Of a stretch of DNA of 64,000 bases, positions 43,331-54,515 are shown piece by piece (position 1 is the first letter of the stretch; every line of letters starts with the position of its first letter). Source of the stretch: Lotus japonicus (lineage: Eukaryota; Streptophyta; Magnoliopsida; Fabales; Fabaceae); NCBI RefSeq assembly GCF_012489685.1, contig NC_080044.1:23354369-23418368 (forward strand), in the 5' to 3' direction. The position numbers and the translations under genes are program-made. Below the pieces are notes generated by a model. The model saw nothing but the letters and a program-made list of their open reading frames with translations. It did not search any database and was not told the origin of the DNA.

Positions 43331-44035
43331 CAGTTTGTTATATATCCTTCTTCAATTAAGATGAGTGGATGCAATATTCTTTCTAATAAAGATGTAACTG
43401 AATTTCAACTAATTAGAAACCAAAAGATGTGACTGCAAGCTACTTCTATAAATCATTCCCTTAAATTTTGCAAGCTACTTCTATATGCATCTTATCTCAG
43501 GCTGTCATAGTGCAAGAATATAAAATGAAGCTATATGCTTTTTAACAAACATATGTGAAACAGGTCTATATCTCTATCCCTATTTCTAATGAAACATGAA
43601 ATCAAAAATTAAAAGAGAAGGAAAGCAGTAATCACATGAAAACAAAAACCAATTTTGTGATCATAGGATTTGTATTTTGCTGTCACCAAAAACCAATTTT
43701 GCTTACCCAAAAAAAAAGCTTCAACCGCAGTCACTGCATTCATAACTCAGATGATTGAAAATGACATCACATTTTCAAAACCAATTGACAGCAACATAGT
43801 AAATATATTAATCTTTACTCAAAATTTCCATAACATATATTGTAATCCTGTTATTCTTCTGATAAATATCAAATGGAAAATAGAACACGCCTTTACAACA
43901 GATAAATATGAATCAGTCAAACCAAACATATTTTCCCACCAGTAAATTTCAAAATGATCTCATTCTCATGTACAATATTTCATGAAAAGTTTAGAAAGAG
44001 CAATGCAAACTACACATATAGACATAGTACTAACG

Positions 44036-44400
44036 GATTCATTAAGATTATCATAGGAATCTGCCATCGCTGTCCATTGCTGTAAATCAGGAGGTGTGGC
44101 GCGGCTGAAAAAATTATAAAAAGTGAAGTAGAATGATGTTTCCCATTATCACTATATTTTTGAAGAGGAAAACAAGTAAAAGACAAATTAAAAACTCACT
44201 TGAGTAAGTTAAGCTGCTGTAGAATTGAATGGTGAGCATTTTGACTCTGAAAATAGCAGTCAATCATGAAGAGAGTTAAACAAAATATAAACCAAAGCAA
44301 GAAATCTTAATGGAACCAAACTTTATTACAGACTCACTCTAAGTAAAAGGGGAATGTGCCAAATGTTTGGTACATCATGGATACTCAGAATATTATCAAC
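44036..44400 (-). pseudogene. Captured CTP synthase gene fragment (three exons)
   Basis: On the minus strand: exon 44338-44400 reads VDNILSIHDVPNIWHIPLLL then R, between a CACAG acceptor and a GTGAGT donor. Exon 44200-44246 reads SQNAHHSILQQLNLL, with a TTCAG acceptor and GTGAGT donor. Exon about 44036-44104 reads RATPPDLQQWTAMADSYDNL. These join in phase and match the linker between the synthetase and glutaminase domains of plant CTP synthases as I remember them. Only this segment of a roughly 550-600-residue enzyme is seen, so it is a fragment carried by the CACTA element. Confidence 0.72.
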
Positions 44401-45489
44401 CTGTGAAAAAATATACAGAAAATATCAATCAATAATAAAACAATGCTTGGTACTCTGCAGCAGAGGCTGCCACATTCAAGCCAATGTACTTTTACTCAGA
44501 AGTTAAGATTTGTAGCTTCTAATTAGAAGTCATTATAGAGCATATCACAGTGGAAACAAACATGTTAATAGTCTGTCAGCATGTATAATTATGTTTATTG
44601 GTAATTAAGGATACTACTTTGATTGTGCAGTGATACTACAGCAGGACTTGTTAATTTGTTATCTAGACCCGTTACATTTTATTACTTATCTAGGTGTAAC
44701 TCAGCTTTATATAATTGATTGTTAATTAATCACTTCTTGAGGAATGAAGAATGCTAATTTTGATAAGGTGCAGGGAAAACTCCAGTGTTTAGTACAGGAT
44801 GCTGTATATGTTTCCAAAGCTTCTTTAATATTATATTGATCCTTGACATCTATAATCTAAATTTTATCTACATGTAGGCATTTGATGAAATCATTATATA
44901 CAACTGCTGAAAAGTTAATCCAATATAATATTTTCTTTCTTTAGAATCAGTTATGTAAAACAAAAGCTACTCACAGAAGCTTTTCCCTATAATTGATTCT
45001 GGTTTTAAAATCAATTGTAGAAGAATTATAAATCTTTAAATCCAAAGCTGTTAGTAAAGGGAAATGAAATCTGAAGAAGAAAAAAAGAGATCATTTTGGG
45101 GACAAACTAAAAAGAGAATAGTCAAGCTCAGTTCACCAACTAACTTTCTGGAACTTGGCAAACTGTGAGACTTTTCCTTGGTACTCTGCAGCAGAGGTTG
45201 CCATATTCAAGAACAAATATTTTAGCTACTAATATGTAACCAAGCCAGCAATTAAGATAAATGTAAAATTCTCCATTAAAATAATGACAAGTGGATTAGA
45301 ACCTACGATGTCGGAGATTTTTTTGTTCTTTCACGACTCATCTAACTTATACTATCCAAGACCACCACAATCCCACTAATCACAAAATTTATGAAAATTA
45401 GCATGGTAAAACTAGCATGACAGTAAGCTAAAACTAGCATTGTCAGTATGCTAAAACTAGCATTGATATAAGCATGGTAAAATTTATCA

Positions 45490-45660
45490 TGTGGAAAAAT
45501 ACCTCTTGAGGTAGATGATTGGTTTATAGTGCCCTTGACAACTTCAACCAACTCTTTTAGTGCTTTAGCACGAACTTTTAGAGCCTCAGATTCTTCTGTT
45601 TGTTGTTTCTCCAAGAGCTCTATGCATTTATCCCCCACTGCTGATGCCAAATCACCCTAT
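45490..45660 (-). other. Exon-like segment inside CACTA, unrecognised
   Basis: On the minus strand GDLASAVGDKCIELLEKQQT...KALKELVEVVKGTINQS, helical and charged, after an AG and running into stops. It looks like part of a plant gene but I do not recognise it. It may belong to another captured gene. Confidence 0.35.
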
Positions 45661-46076
45661 ATATGAAAATCAGAGTAAACATGAATGATTCTGGCTAGTA
45701 GGCAAGTCAAGGGTTGATAGCAACCCTTGGATTGTTATTGCACCACCCTGCAGTTGTTGTATTATAACTCATAGGCAGGGCCAGAGCACTTACAGGAGCT
45801 AGAGCTAATGCCCTTAACATCAATAATGCACCAAATATATCCATTACAAAACCTGTCAGCCATGTTCATAGCATATGACCTTAATACCTGCAAACAAGAT
45901 GGAAAAATAACCCAAAAGAGCAATGTTAATACTTAATCAAACAGTCACACCCTACCCACTTAGCTTCAATGCAAAAAAATGGAACTTTTACCCAATTTTT
46001 CATAACCCAAAACCCCACCCTCATACATATGTACCCAATTTCACAATTCCAAAAACTTCAATAAAACATGCGTATG

Positions 46077-46700
46077 TTAGTAATCATATAGTTTTCTTGA
46101 AAGGAGAGATTTTGAAGTTGGAATCAGATCATAGTGGTAAAAGGGGTAGCAGAAAGAAAGAAAAAAGCAGAAAAGAGAAAGGGGAAAATTGAAAATGAGA
46201 AACATGCCTTGAACTTGAAAGAGAAAGGGGGAAGAATGACTGTGCCTTTCTTCTGAAGGATCTTGCCTACCAACATGCCCCAACTCGAGAGGAATCCCAG
46301 CCTCAGAATATTGCCCCCAAGAATCGCCGACACAGCCTCTGTCTCGCCGAGGTTCTTCAAGGCCTGAGCCACCACCCAGGCTTCTCTGATTCATAGGGAA
46401 ATTGGGCGTGGGTTCAACTTCAAGAGGCAACAGATCAAGAGGGAGAGTGGGAGGGAAGGAGAGGGAAACGAGAGAGGGTGAAATTTGCAGAGTGTTGCGC
46501 GATGCATGCAAGCAGGTTGAGCTTTAGGGTTTTGATGGAGAGAACAGATCGAGGGTGAAATTTGCAGAGATGGAGAGAACAGATCGATGGAGAGGCAAAA
46601 ATTGCAGTGTCAGGCGAAGGGGAGAAGGGGAGGGTTTAGGGTTTCTCTGAAAATTTTGGAGTGTGTGGGAGGGAGTGGAAAAATGATGGGGGATTATGAA
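46077..46700 (-). other. Captured 5' UTR and first-exon-like segment inside CACTA
   Basis: The minus strand from about 46680 shows AAACCCTAAACCCTCC and other pyrimidine-rich leader-like sequence common in plant nuclear genes, then an open frame (46511-46077) with MNQRSLGGGSGLEEP inside. A second frame (VAQALKNLGETEAVSAILGG) is open over the same bases, so the true frame is unsure. Confidence 0.35.
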
Positions 46701-46714
46701 AACTCAACCTATTG

Positions 46715-46845
46715 TCACGGTTCCCCCAGAAAATAATAAAATATTTCTCTCTGTTGCCACGGTTCCGCCTAAAACCGTGGCAATTGAGTTATTTCCACGG
46801 TTCCGCCTATAACCGTGGCAATTGGGGCGTGGCAATAAGCTAATT
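46715..46845. repeat. Subterminal repeats of CACTA element, right
   Basis: At least five copies of the TTGCCACGGTT/AACCGTGGCAAT word near the right end. Confidence 0.75.
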
Positions 46846-46859
46846 CTGTAGTAGTGTTT

Positions 46860-49620
46860 ATATAGTTGTAGGGACGATGAAAATTTTATTTTTTGGAGTG
46901 ATGTCATATTTAGTATTAAAACCACCACCTTTAAATTTTACGTATTAATATCAATATTAATTAAGAATTCTCTAGATCAAAACATATTAATTGTGCCCTA
47001 CGAAATTCTCTAAATGATATGAACTAAATAGTAATGAGCTAAATAATAATAACCTCATTACAAAAATTTCGAGGTAAATAATTAAAATTTTAATATACTT
47101 AAAAATCATTTAATTTAATACTTATATACTTCCAGGAAAAAGGGATAATGGGAAGATTATTTTCTGTATTGATATAATATTAAACCCACCATCTTTATCT
47201 TTTGAAATTTCTAAAGATTACTAATAATATTAATGTTAATATTAATTAATATATTATATAAATAAAAAATATTTTATTATGTTCTATGAAATTTTGTCAG
47301 ATATTCACTTTTCAATATTAACATTAACTAATATATAAAAAAAGTGATATTTTTATTTTGGTGAGTAATTTTTTAATTCATATAAAATTTAATGTTAAAA
47401 CATCCAACATTATGTTTTACATAAATATTTAAATATTTTAAAAAATAAACTAATTGATCATGTCTTAAGGAAGATTTAAATTGAATCTTTAAAATTTATA
47501 TTTTCTAACTTCTATATAACCCCTAAAGTATACTAATGAATTTTCTTTATATTCACCTGGGTTTTTCTCCCCTGTGCTTTAGATTTTACTTTTGATTGTT
47601 TTATTGAATAATAGTTGCTGATAGACTAAGCATGCATATCAATGGATTATTTTTCAATTCTAAAAACATTTATCTAATTCTGTTTTTATTTGTAAATATA
47701 TGAATTTGACCATGAAAATAAAATTAGACCATTATCCTTTAATTTTTGGTCTAGAAAATGTCACTAATAAAAAAAATGATAAATCACTTATTATGAAAAT
47801 CTAACTTGAAGGTTAGAAATTCTTTTGTCATATAGTCATTCAAACAAAATGTCTTCATGATAGATCTACATTCTAAGTGGACTTTTTCCAAAAGCATAAA
47901 ATTTTATTCATTAAGAAGATAAAAATTGATAAACAATCTTTCTTAGTTTGACAAAGAGCCAACATATGACATAAAAATATGTCTATCACACTCAACGAAG
48001 CATACCTTCAAAATTGACATAGAAAGCCAATTAAATGGGCTTCCAGCCTAAAAAACAATCTTTAAAAAATTATGCAATGATAATTTAGATGTTAAATGAT
48101 ATGAATGAATATTGTTCTCAAGAAAAAATGATATGAATGAATAATTACGCCACTGAAAAGCAATTTTTCAGGTGTTGTCAATCCCTTGAGGATGTTCACA
48201 AAAACTTCTCAGTGCCACATACCAAATTTTTCAAGGATGATAAATAGGCAATGGAAAGATTGAATCAAACTAAGAAGAAATATATAAAGAAACTATATAA
48301 AAGATGACAGTTCATAAAGTTTAATTGGTTGGTTACCTTGATATGTACAACTTTTTAATGGCTAACACCAAGCCTAGCATGATAAACGACACATCGATTA
48401 CATGATACCTTAGAGAGTAGATCTACAACAAAAATAAATCACACAAAAAGTAAATTGCTAAACATGAAGTCAGTGTTCCGGAAATCCAAATCTTACATCC
48501 TTATAGAAAATCTAAAGAAAATAATAAAGAACAAAACAGAATATGTACACTATCTAAAAATCGCATTGATTTTTTGTGCAGGATTTATGAAACTTGAAAC
48601 CTAAAACAAAAGCTAGTAGCTCACCAATTTCACAGCAAAAAAACAAACCCTGCATAGAATTATGATTTGTAGTTACTGACAACTCTGCAACTCAAAAGTG
48701 TAGATGAGGTTAAAGGAAAGATGAGGACAAATCAAACAGATGAAGAGTATTTATACCTAGAGACTAAACCATATGAAGGATATGGAAAGCCTTAACAATT
48801 ATCTTCCTCATTCCATTCATTAAATAGTATTCATTTTAGAATCAATTGAAATTGAAAGAGGAGTTTTGGAAAATGAAAAGTCATGAATCATTAATTTAGA
48901 AAAGTTGAAACAATAAGAATATTAAAAGATCAATAATTTTTTTAAGTCATAAAATCATCAAAATCAATTTCATAAGAGATGAATTAAAAATATGTTTTCT
49001 TTTTTGAAAATGTATAAATATTTGATTGGACAATGGAAACAAAACCACATAAATTCTAAAAATTTAGAATAAATGAAAAACTATGTGCTAATAAAATAAC
49101 ATATTTGTATCACTCACAAAAATCACATAGAAAATAAAAATATTGTTTAAAAATGTGTATGCTTCTTAAATAATTGTTGTTTTTTTTAAAGCTAAATTGA
49201 TGATTAAACTAATGGAATACAAAAAATCAATGTTATAAAAATCACACATTAACTAATATTTAAATTTAAAACGTTAAGTTTTTTGGGAATATAAACATGT
49301 ATTACCTACCATCTAGGTTGCATAAACTTCTTTTTAATTATAGATATTAATTAAGTTTGAATTAAAAATTCAATAAATGAAAACTAATTATGTTTGCCCT
49401 ATGAAATTCCATAACTTATATGATTTAAATGTTAATAAATATATTTAAATAAATTGTAAGGACGGTCAAGATCAAAACTAATCAACGGTCAAGATTGATT
49501 TCCTAGAAAATATTCTACAAAATTACATAAAGACCCATGGTAAAATATTCATTCATATGCCATAGTGAATTGCATGACTATTTTACCCTCCTTGTTGCCA
49601 AACTTCACTTTTATATAATA
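46860..49620. other. Helitron interior, very AT-rich, no gene seen
   Basis: About 2.7 kb with only short frames on either strand; no domain or repeat structure that I can support. Confidence 0.45.
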
Positions 49621-49697
49621 TATAGATAGATAGATATAGATATAGATATAGATATAGATATAGATATAGATAGATATAGATATAGATATAGATATAT
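49621..49697. repeat. Microsatellite (TATAGA)n with TAGA units
   Basis: Tandem GATATA repeats interspersed with GATA units, beginning at the 5' boundary of the minus-strand Helitron. Confidence 0.9.
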
Positions 49698-49783
49698 TTG
49701 TATTAATTTATGGTTGCATTGATTCTATGATTTAGGCAATGGAAAAAATTTCTAATTAAAAGAAATCAACATTATTTGGGCAA

Positions 49784-50209
49784 TTTGATAAGGAAAAGTT
49801 GATTCGTTTGGCTCAATTCTATCCTTCAGATTTTTCCCTTGTTGAACTTTTGGTGCTAGATAGCCAACTTTAAAACTATTTCATAGATTTATGCTCTGAT
49901 AGTGCATTTTCAGAATTGCGGGGAATTGGTGATCTTGCAATAAAGCTTGTGGAGACTCGGAAGCAGATTGTATATCCATTGGTATATTTGCTTTTAGAGC
50001 TAGCTTTGATACTACCAGTGGAAACTACATCAGTTGAAAGAGTTATTTCTGGTACGAAGATTATCAAGAATCGGATGCGAAATCGTATGGAAGATGAATG
50101 GTTGAATGATTGTTTAGTTACTTATATAGAAAGGGAAGTATTTGATGGTGTTGAGAATGAAAAAATTGTTCAATGTTTCCAAAACATGAAATCTCGTAGA
50201 GAGTTATGA
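49784..50209 (+). pseudogene. hAT transposase C-terminal fragment
   Basis: From FDKEKLIRLAQFYPSDFS the frame runs to the stop at about 50209 with one in-frame TAA (49871-49873). The part after it contains LALILPVETTSVERVISGTKIIKNRMRN then WLNDCLVTYIER, the hAT dimerisation domain (Dimer_Tnp_hAT), as in TTF-type/ZMYM-like plant hAT transposases. The catalytic part is missing. Same strand and position as expected for the right end of the hAT at 50308. Confidence 0.82.
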
Positions 50210-50308
50210 TGTATTCAAACTTTTAATAGTAATATGTTATGGTTTTAGAGCTGCAAATTTATTTGTGTATGTTGCCCCCACGACTTAAAACTCCTGGATT
50301 CGTCCCTG

Positions 50309-50316
50309 CTTACAAA
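50309..50316. repeat. Target site duplication CTTACAAA, right of hAT
   Basis: Exact copy of 41268-41275. Confidence 0.85.
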
Positions 50317-50337
50317 CACACCTCTTTTTTTATCCAG

Positions 50338-50651
50338 GCCAAAATACTTTTATTTCTAGAATGGATTTGATACCTTCAGACCCTAATCTGCCAATCAAGT
50401 TTATGCGTCGTAAGTTTTCAGGGTGCCTATCATTTTCCATGACCATAAATAAGAGTCAAGGGAAGAGTTTATCTCATGTAGGTGTATATCTACCTAAGCC
50501 TGTTTTCTCTCATGGTCAACTCTATGTTGCTGTTTCAAGGGTGAAGTCAAGATCTGGGTTAAAAATTCTCATTTGTGATGATGATATTAGCAAACGTTAT
50601 GTTACGAAGAATATTGTATACAAAGAGGTCTTTCAAAAAATATATTCTTGA
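50338..50651 (+). pseudogene. Helitron helicase, C-terminal exon only
   Basis: After the acceptor ATCCAG the frame reads [21 protein letters not shown], then [34 protein letters not shown] and VVYKEVF-like end ([12 protein letters not shown]). These are the last motifs (V, VI) of the PIF1-like helicase of plant Helitrons. The rest of the helicase is missing: before the hAT inserted, this exon was only about 60 bases from the upstream segment ending at 41275, so the deletion predates the hAT. Same strand as the RPA-like gene. Confidence 0.85.
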
Positions 50652-51650
50652 TTTGGACGAGATTAACTAAGAATAAGTAAGTTTTACATTAACCCATTAT
50701 TTTTTTGTTACTGCTTATATATTCATATATATATTCTTGACTTGGTTACATTGATGCCCAAGTGTTCTGGATAAAAATGTGTTACATTTATTTTTCTTTC
50801 TATGCAAGTAACTTATTAAAAAAATCAAATATATATGCATTTTATTGCACATTGTTAGTAGTAGGTTGCACCTATTACCATTTCTCTTAAAATCATACTT
50901 CTTCCTTAAATAAATTGTCCCACTTTTTCTTTAAAATTAGTGTGTTGTAGAGCTGTGTATTTCAGTATGTTATTGGTTTAAGTAATTAATTCCAGTATGT
51001 TATTTCTAGCTAATGGTATTACCAATGAATGACACTGCTTGTAAAAAAAACCAATGAATGACACCTCATTTGGGACAGCAACATGGTGCGTCAATGCATG
51101 ATGGGTGTTGGCTGGTATCAATTTTGCAGATCCAAGAAACTTAAGTTCTGTGATCAACTACAATTCTTCCAGCTTCCACAAAACAATACTTTTAAAGTTG
51201 TTCTTATTCGAAACTAATAGCTGCTCTTGGTCATGTATGAAAATGAAGAATCTGTTTCTTCAATTGTAGCAGTTTCTTTGATAATTTAGATTTGTCATCT
51301 TTTTACTATTTTGCTTGTTCTTTATCTAATTGCAAAAACGTTATTCTGTCTCTTGGAATGGTGATTTTATTTGATAAAGCCTTCTATATTGTCCATCCTA
51401 TCGATTTTTAAGTAAGCTAGGTCGTAATCACACGGTTGAAAGCACGTAAGGGAATATATTAAGTCGTCTTTGACCCTTGATAATCGTTTATTGGTTGATA
51501 TTCAACTGATGCTTCAACATTTTTAATGATTCATATCATAGTCATAAATGTATCCAAAAACGAACCATTTAAATACATAAAATTAGTAGTAGTGATATGT
51601 ATATACACTTGAAGGATAAAAATCCTAACAAAAGATAAGATAAACTAGTT
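50652..51650. other. Helitron 3' region, no gene seen
   Basis: AT-rich; a partial short direct repeat (ACCAATGAATGACAC at about 51022 and 51050). No gene. Confidence 0.4.
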
Positions 51651-51671
51651 CCGTGCATGGTAAAATCCTAG
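51651..51671 (+). other. Candidate 3' end of the RPA/helicase Helitron
   Basis: CCGTGCATGG followed by TAAAATC and CTAG, with T next. It resembles a decayed Helitron terminus (short GC-rich palindrome a few bases before CTRR) and lies downstream of the helicase on the same strand. The stem is weak. Confidence 0.4.
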
Positions 51672-52370
51672 TTTTACACTCAACCAAACATGAGGAGAGA
51701 ACGAGAATTAGATTTCCCACCCCATGCATTAGAATTGCCACTCTAGCCTTTTTAAAAAAATGTCGGGACCACCCTCCGGGACTTAAACCTCCACCCCAGT
51801 CCAATTGTTGAGGTTTCGGACTCCGTCCGAGAGTTACACTTTCGGATAAGTTAGTTACAGTTAAGTAACCATAAGTTTAGTCCAATTGCAGTAAAAATAA
51901 CATGACTTTAAAATTGGAAAGTTACATAATCCAACTTAAGCAAAATAACAATACATAATCCAAATTAAGCATTTGAAAAGTGAAGCAAAATAACAATACA
52001 TAATCTAAATTGGGGAATATGCCTTTGGTTTGGTCTTAACTTACTGCATCCTGTTGCATCTGGTAAGAGTGATCCGGGACTATAAGTTTCAGATCTCTCA
52101 AGGACTATAAGTTTTAGACTGCTTGATAATTAAATTTGCCACTCCACCTCTTTTTAAGACTTCCGAGAGTTGCTAAACCGGATTAATATGAAACTTAAAA
52201 ATTCGGACCTCTCAAACCAGATATTGTCATAGAGGCAGAAACACCAAAATGCACAGACAATAATATGAGACAAACAGACATGGTTACAATACTGGATCAT
52301 TGTTTTAATACATGTAGGAAAATATTCAAATGTCAAATCTAATACAACATTACAAACATGAATCATATTA

Positions 52371-52604
52371 TCAATCTTCTGTTATGTCTATGTAATCATT
52401 CTTGCTAGGAACACGAGGACTAATCCAAGCAGTGTGTTCAACCATAAATCTTGCCAAACGCTCTTGATACAGTCTACGCCATTCGGACTCAGGTGGTACA
52501 ACGTTGTATTCCCATTGGGGAGCAATTGGCGGCATAGGATGTCCAAACACTTGCTGATGCGACATTCTAGTTTGAGACGAGAGGTCCATGAATGTAAGTT
52601 TCAA
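52371..52604 (-). CDS. Small hypothetical ORF in outer MULE
   Basis: 77 residues with a Trp/Pro/Glu-containing segment (PQWEYNVVPPESEWRRLYQER, shortened here) and AWISPRVPS, which looks protein-like rather than random. It may be the C-terminal end of a transposon protein. Not recognised; no neighbouring exon identified. Confidence 0.3.
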   Translation of the reverse strand: MKLTFMDLSSQTRMSHQQVFGHPMPPIAPQWEYNVVPPESEWRRLYQERLARFMVEHTAWISPRVPSKNDYIDITED

Positions 52605-52712
52605 TGTTCAAATTGAAAGTGAAGGGGGTGAACCCCGTGCTCTGTTCTTATACTAATACAATCCGGAAGTTGATCTTTCGGATCAATCCGAAAGCTTATA
52701 TCCCGGATTTAA

Positions 52713-54331
52713 GGCTTAATTGCACTTTTCGTCCCTTAAGTATTGCAATTGTGCGATTTGACTCCCTAATCTTTAAAACGAGCGATTTGGATCCTAACAT
52801 TTTTAATTTGAGCAAATCAAGTCCCTCTGTTAACTTGTCATCCAATTGTTAACAAACATTGCTTACGTGGTGCTCATTAATGACGTGGCTCTGACCTTTT
52901 TGCCACTAGGATGCCACTTCTCTGCCACATAAATAAATAAAATATAAAAATAATTAAAATTTTAAATATAAAAAAATATTAATTAATTTTACTTTAATAC
53001 CCCTAATCCATCTTCATCATCTTCACCCTCATCATCTTCACTATCTTCATCCATCATCTTCAACAAAACCCAGAATAATCCTCATAAAATCAAACTCAAA
53101 TCTTTATTATAATGCATCAATTTCCAGTTAATTCTATTTAATTGTGAATCGCAACTCCAGTCAAGGAAATTGTTATATCCATTCCAGCCATAAAGGTACA
53201 AACCAGTACAACAAACATAAATCATGAATCACACTCCAAAACCAGAATATGTACTTAACAACATTCATACGTATAAAATAGGCCAAAAACGTTAAAAAAA
53301 AACCTACATGCCTGATCAAAATTCAATAGCATATAAGATCAACAAAAAATTAATGGATTTAATCTTTCTCTGCTACTTCCTCCATCTTTTACACCTTTCA
53401 CCCTTCAACCCTTCAAATCCCAACTGGGTTGTGAAGAAACCCAGGATAGCAAACACCTGGGTACCACAGAAGGAGAAAACTTAAATTGCACAAACCCAGG
53501 AAATTTTGTGTTGAGAAACCCAGAATCACGACCACTACCGCACCCCCCCTACGATATCACCTACCCACTCTTCTTCTCCGTCATCGTCGTCCTCCTCCTT
53601 CATCCCACCACCACCACCCACCACGTCACAAGTGAACCCTACATCACCCCTAAACCCCTAACTAGAAGCATCACAACAACAGAAAAATCAACAACCAAAC
53701 GCCATCGTAGATCTGAATGATGCTGCTCTTCCGCTTCCTCTGAAATCGATCCCGCAACCACACCTGAAGAAGAAATCGTGTCCAAACTGAGATGGGGATC
53801 TCGTAATGGTGATGGTGGTTTGGGCGATTGTGACGGCTGAGACGGGAACCGAATCTGGATTTTGTGGATGTGGGTTTTGTAATGGAGAATTACGTTATGC
53901 AAGTTCAGATCTGAGAGATAAGAAGAAGATAGTGGGTTGAGAAGGGAGCTCGGTGGTTATGGTGAAGAGAGGGAATTGCAAGGAGAACGCATTAGGGAAG
54001 AAGATGAATTTCATTTGGATTATTTTTAAGTTACATTTAGTTATATTTTAATTTTACTTTTTAATTAAATTGTTTTACTTCTCTTTTTTATTTTTTATTT
54101 ACTGATGTGTCATGATAAGTGGTGTATTTAGCAAATGGTGGAAAGTTAGGTTAAGGTGGTGTGAATAGTAGCACCACATAAGCAACTTCTGTTAAAAATT
54201 GGATGCCAAGTTAACGGATGAACTTGATCTGCACAAATTAAAAATGTTAGGATCCAAATCGCTCGTTTTAAAGATTAGGGAGTCAAATCGCACAATTACA
54301 ATACTTAAGGGACGAAAAATGCAATTAAGCC
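52713..54331. mobile_element. TIR-MULE, inner, 1619 bp
   Basis: Long terminal inverted repeats of about 160 bp (52713-52872 and 54172-54331), both beginning GGCTTAATTGCA, with about ten mismatches. Perfect 9-bp target duplication CGGATTTAA at 52704-52712 and 54332-54340. The interior is AT-rich, then pyrimidine-rich; no transposase, so non-autonomous. Confidence 0.88.
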
Positions 54332-54515
54332 CGGATTTAAACACGGAGGGACAATTTAGTATTTCCCCACTTTTATGTGGGGTGGTAAATCTAATGCATG
54401 GGGGGTGGGAAATCTAATTCCTAGAGAGAACTCTTTAGTTCACTTTCTTACAACTACAAGTAACTCTTTCAAAGCACTAAAACGACGCCGTGGTAACTCC
54501 GTAACGTGATCAATT

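Larger units (their letters stand above)
43001..46856. mobile_element. CACTA (En/Spm) element with captured gene fragments
   Basis: Begins CACTACTACAGAA and ends TTCTGTAGTAGTG, a 13-bp terminal inverted repeat, with TTT on both sides as 3-bp target duplication (42998-43000, 46857-46859). Many copies of a subterminal word (AACCGTGGCAAT and its inverse) occur within about 320 bp of the left end and 140 bp of the right end. No transposase seen, so non-autonomous (3856 bp). The interior carries CTP synthase exons and other exon-like pieces. Confidence 0.88.
42017..49626 (-). mobile_element. Second Helitron, minus strand, inside hAT
   Basis: On the minus strand it starts TCTATATATTATATAAAAG and ends in a GC-rich hairpin, eight spacer bases, then CTAG. 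The flanks are A before the start and T after the end, the standard Helitron A/T insertion site without duplication. A helicase remnant lies on the same strand at 42285-42620. It contains a CACTA element, so its own length is about 3.75 kb. Confidence 0.7.
41276..50308 (+). mobile_element. hAT DNA transposon carrying nested elements
   Basis: Ends CAAGGACGGA (left) and TTCGTCCCTG (right, inverse CAGGGACGAA) form a short imperfect hAT-type terminal inverted repeat, flanked by a perfect 8-bp duplication. The right part encodes a hAT transposase C-terminus. Without the Helitron at 42017-49626 only about 1.4 kb remains (741 plus 682 bp), so it is a deleted, non-autonomous copy. Confidence 0.82.
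51703..54422. mobile_element. MULE-like element, outer
   Basis: Left GAGAATTAGATTTCCCACCC and inverse of the right end AGGAATTAGATTTCCCACCC pair over about 40 bp (continuing ATGCATTAGA). Flanks GGAGAGAAC (51694-51702) and AGAGAGAAC (54423-54431) agree at 8 of 9 bases, the size used by Mutator-like elements. It contains the younger MULE at 52713-54331. Confidence 0.55.

Noticed and set aside
53508..53902. Overlapping plus and minus frames inside the inner MULE
   Set aside because: Simple Pro/Ser/Thr-rich composition from pyrimidine-rich DNA, no protein-like pattern.
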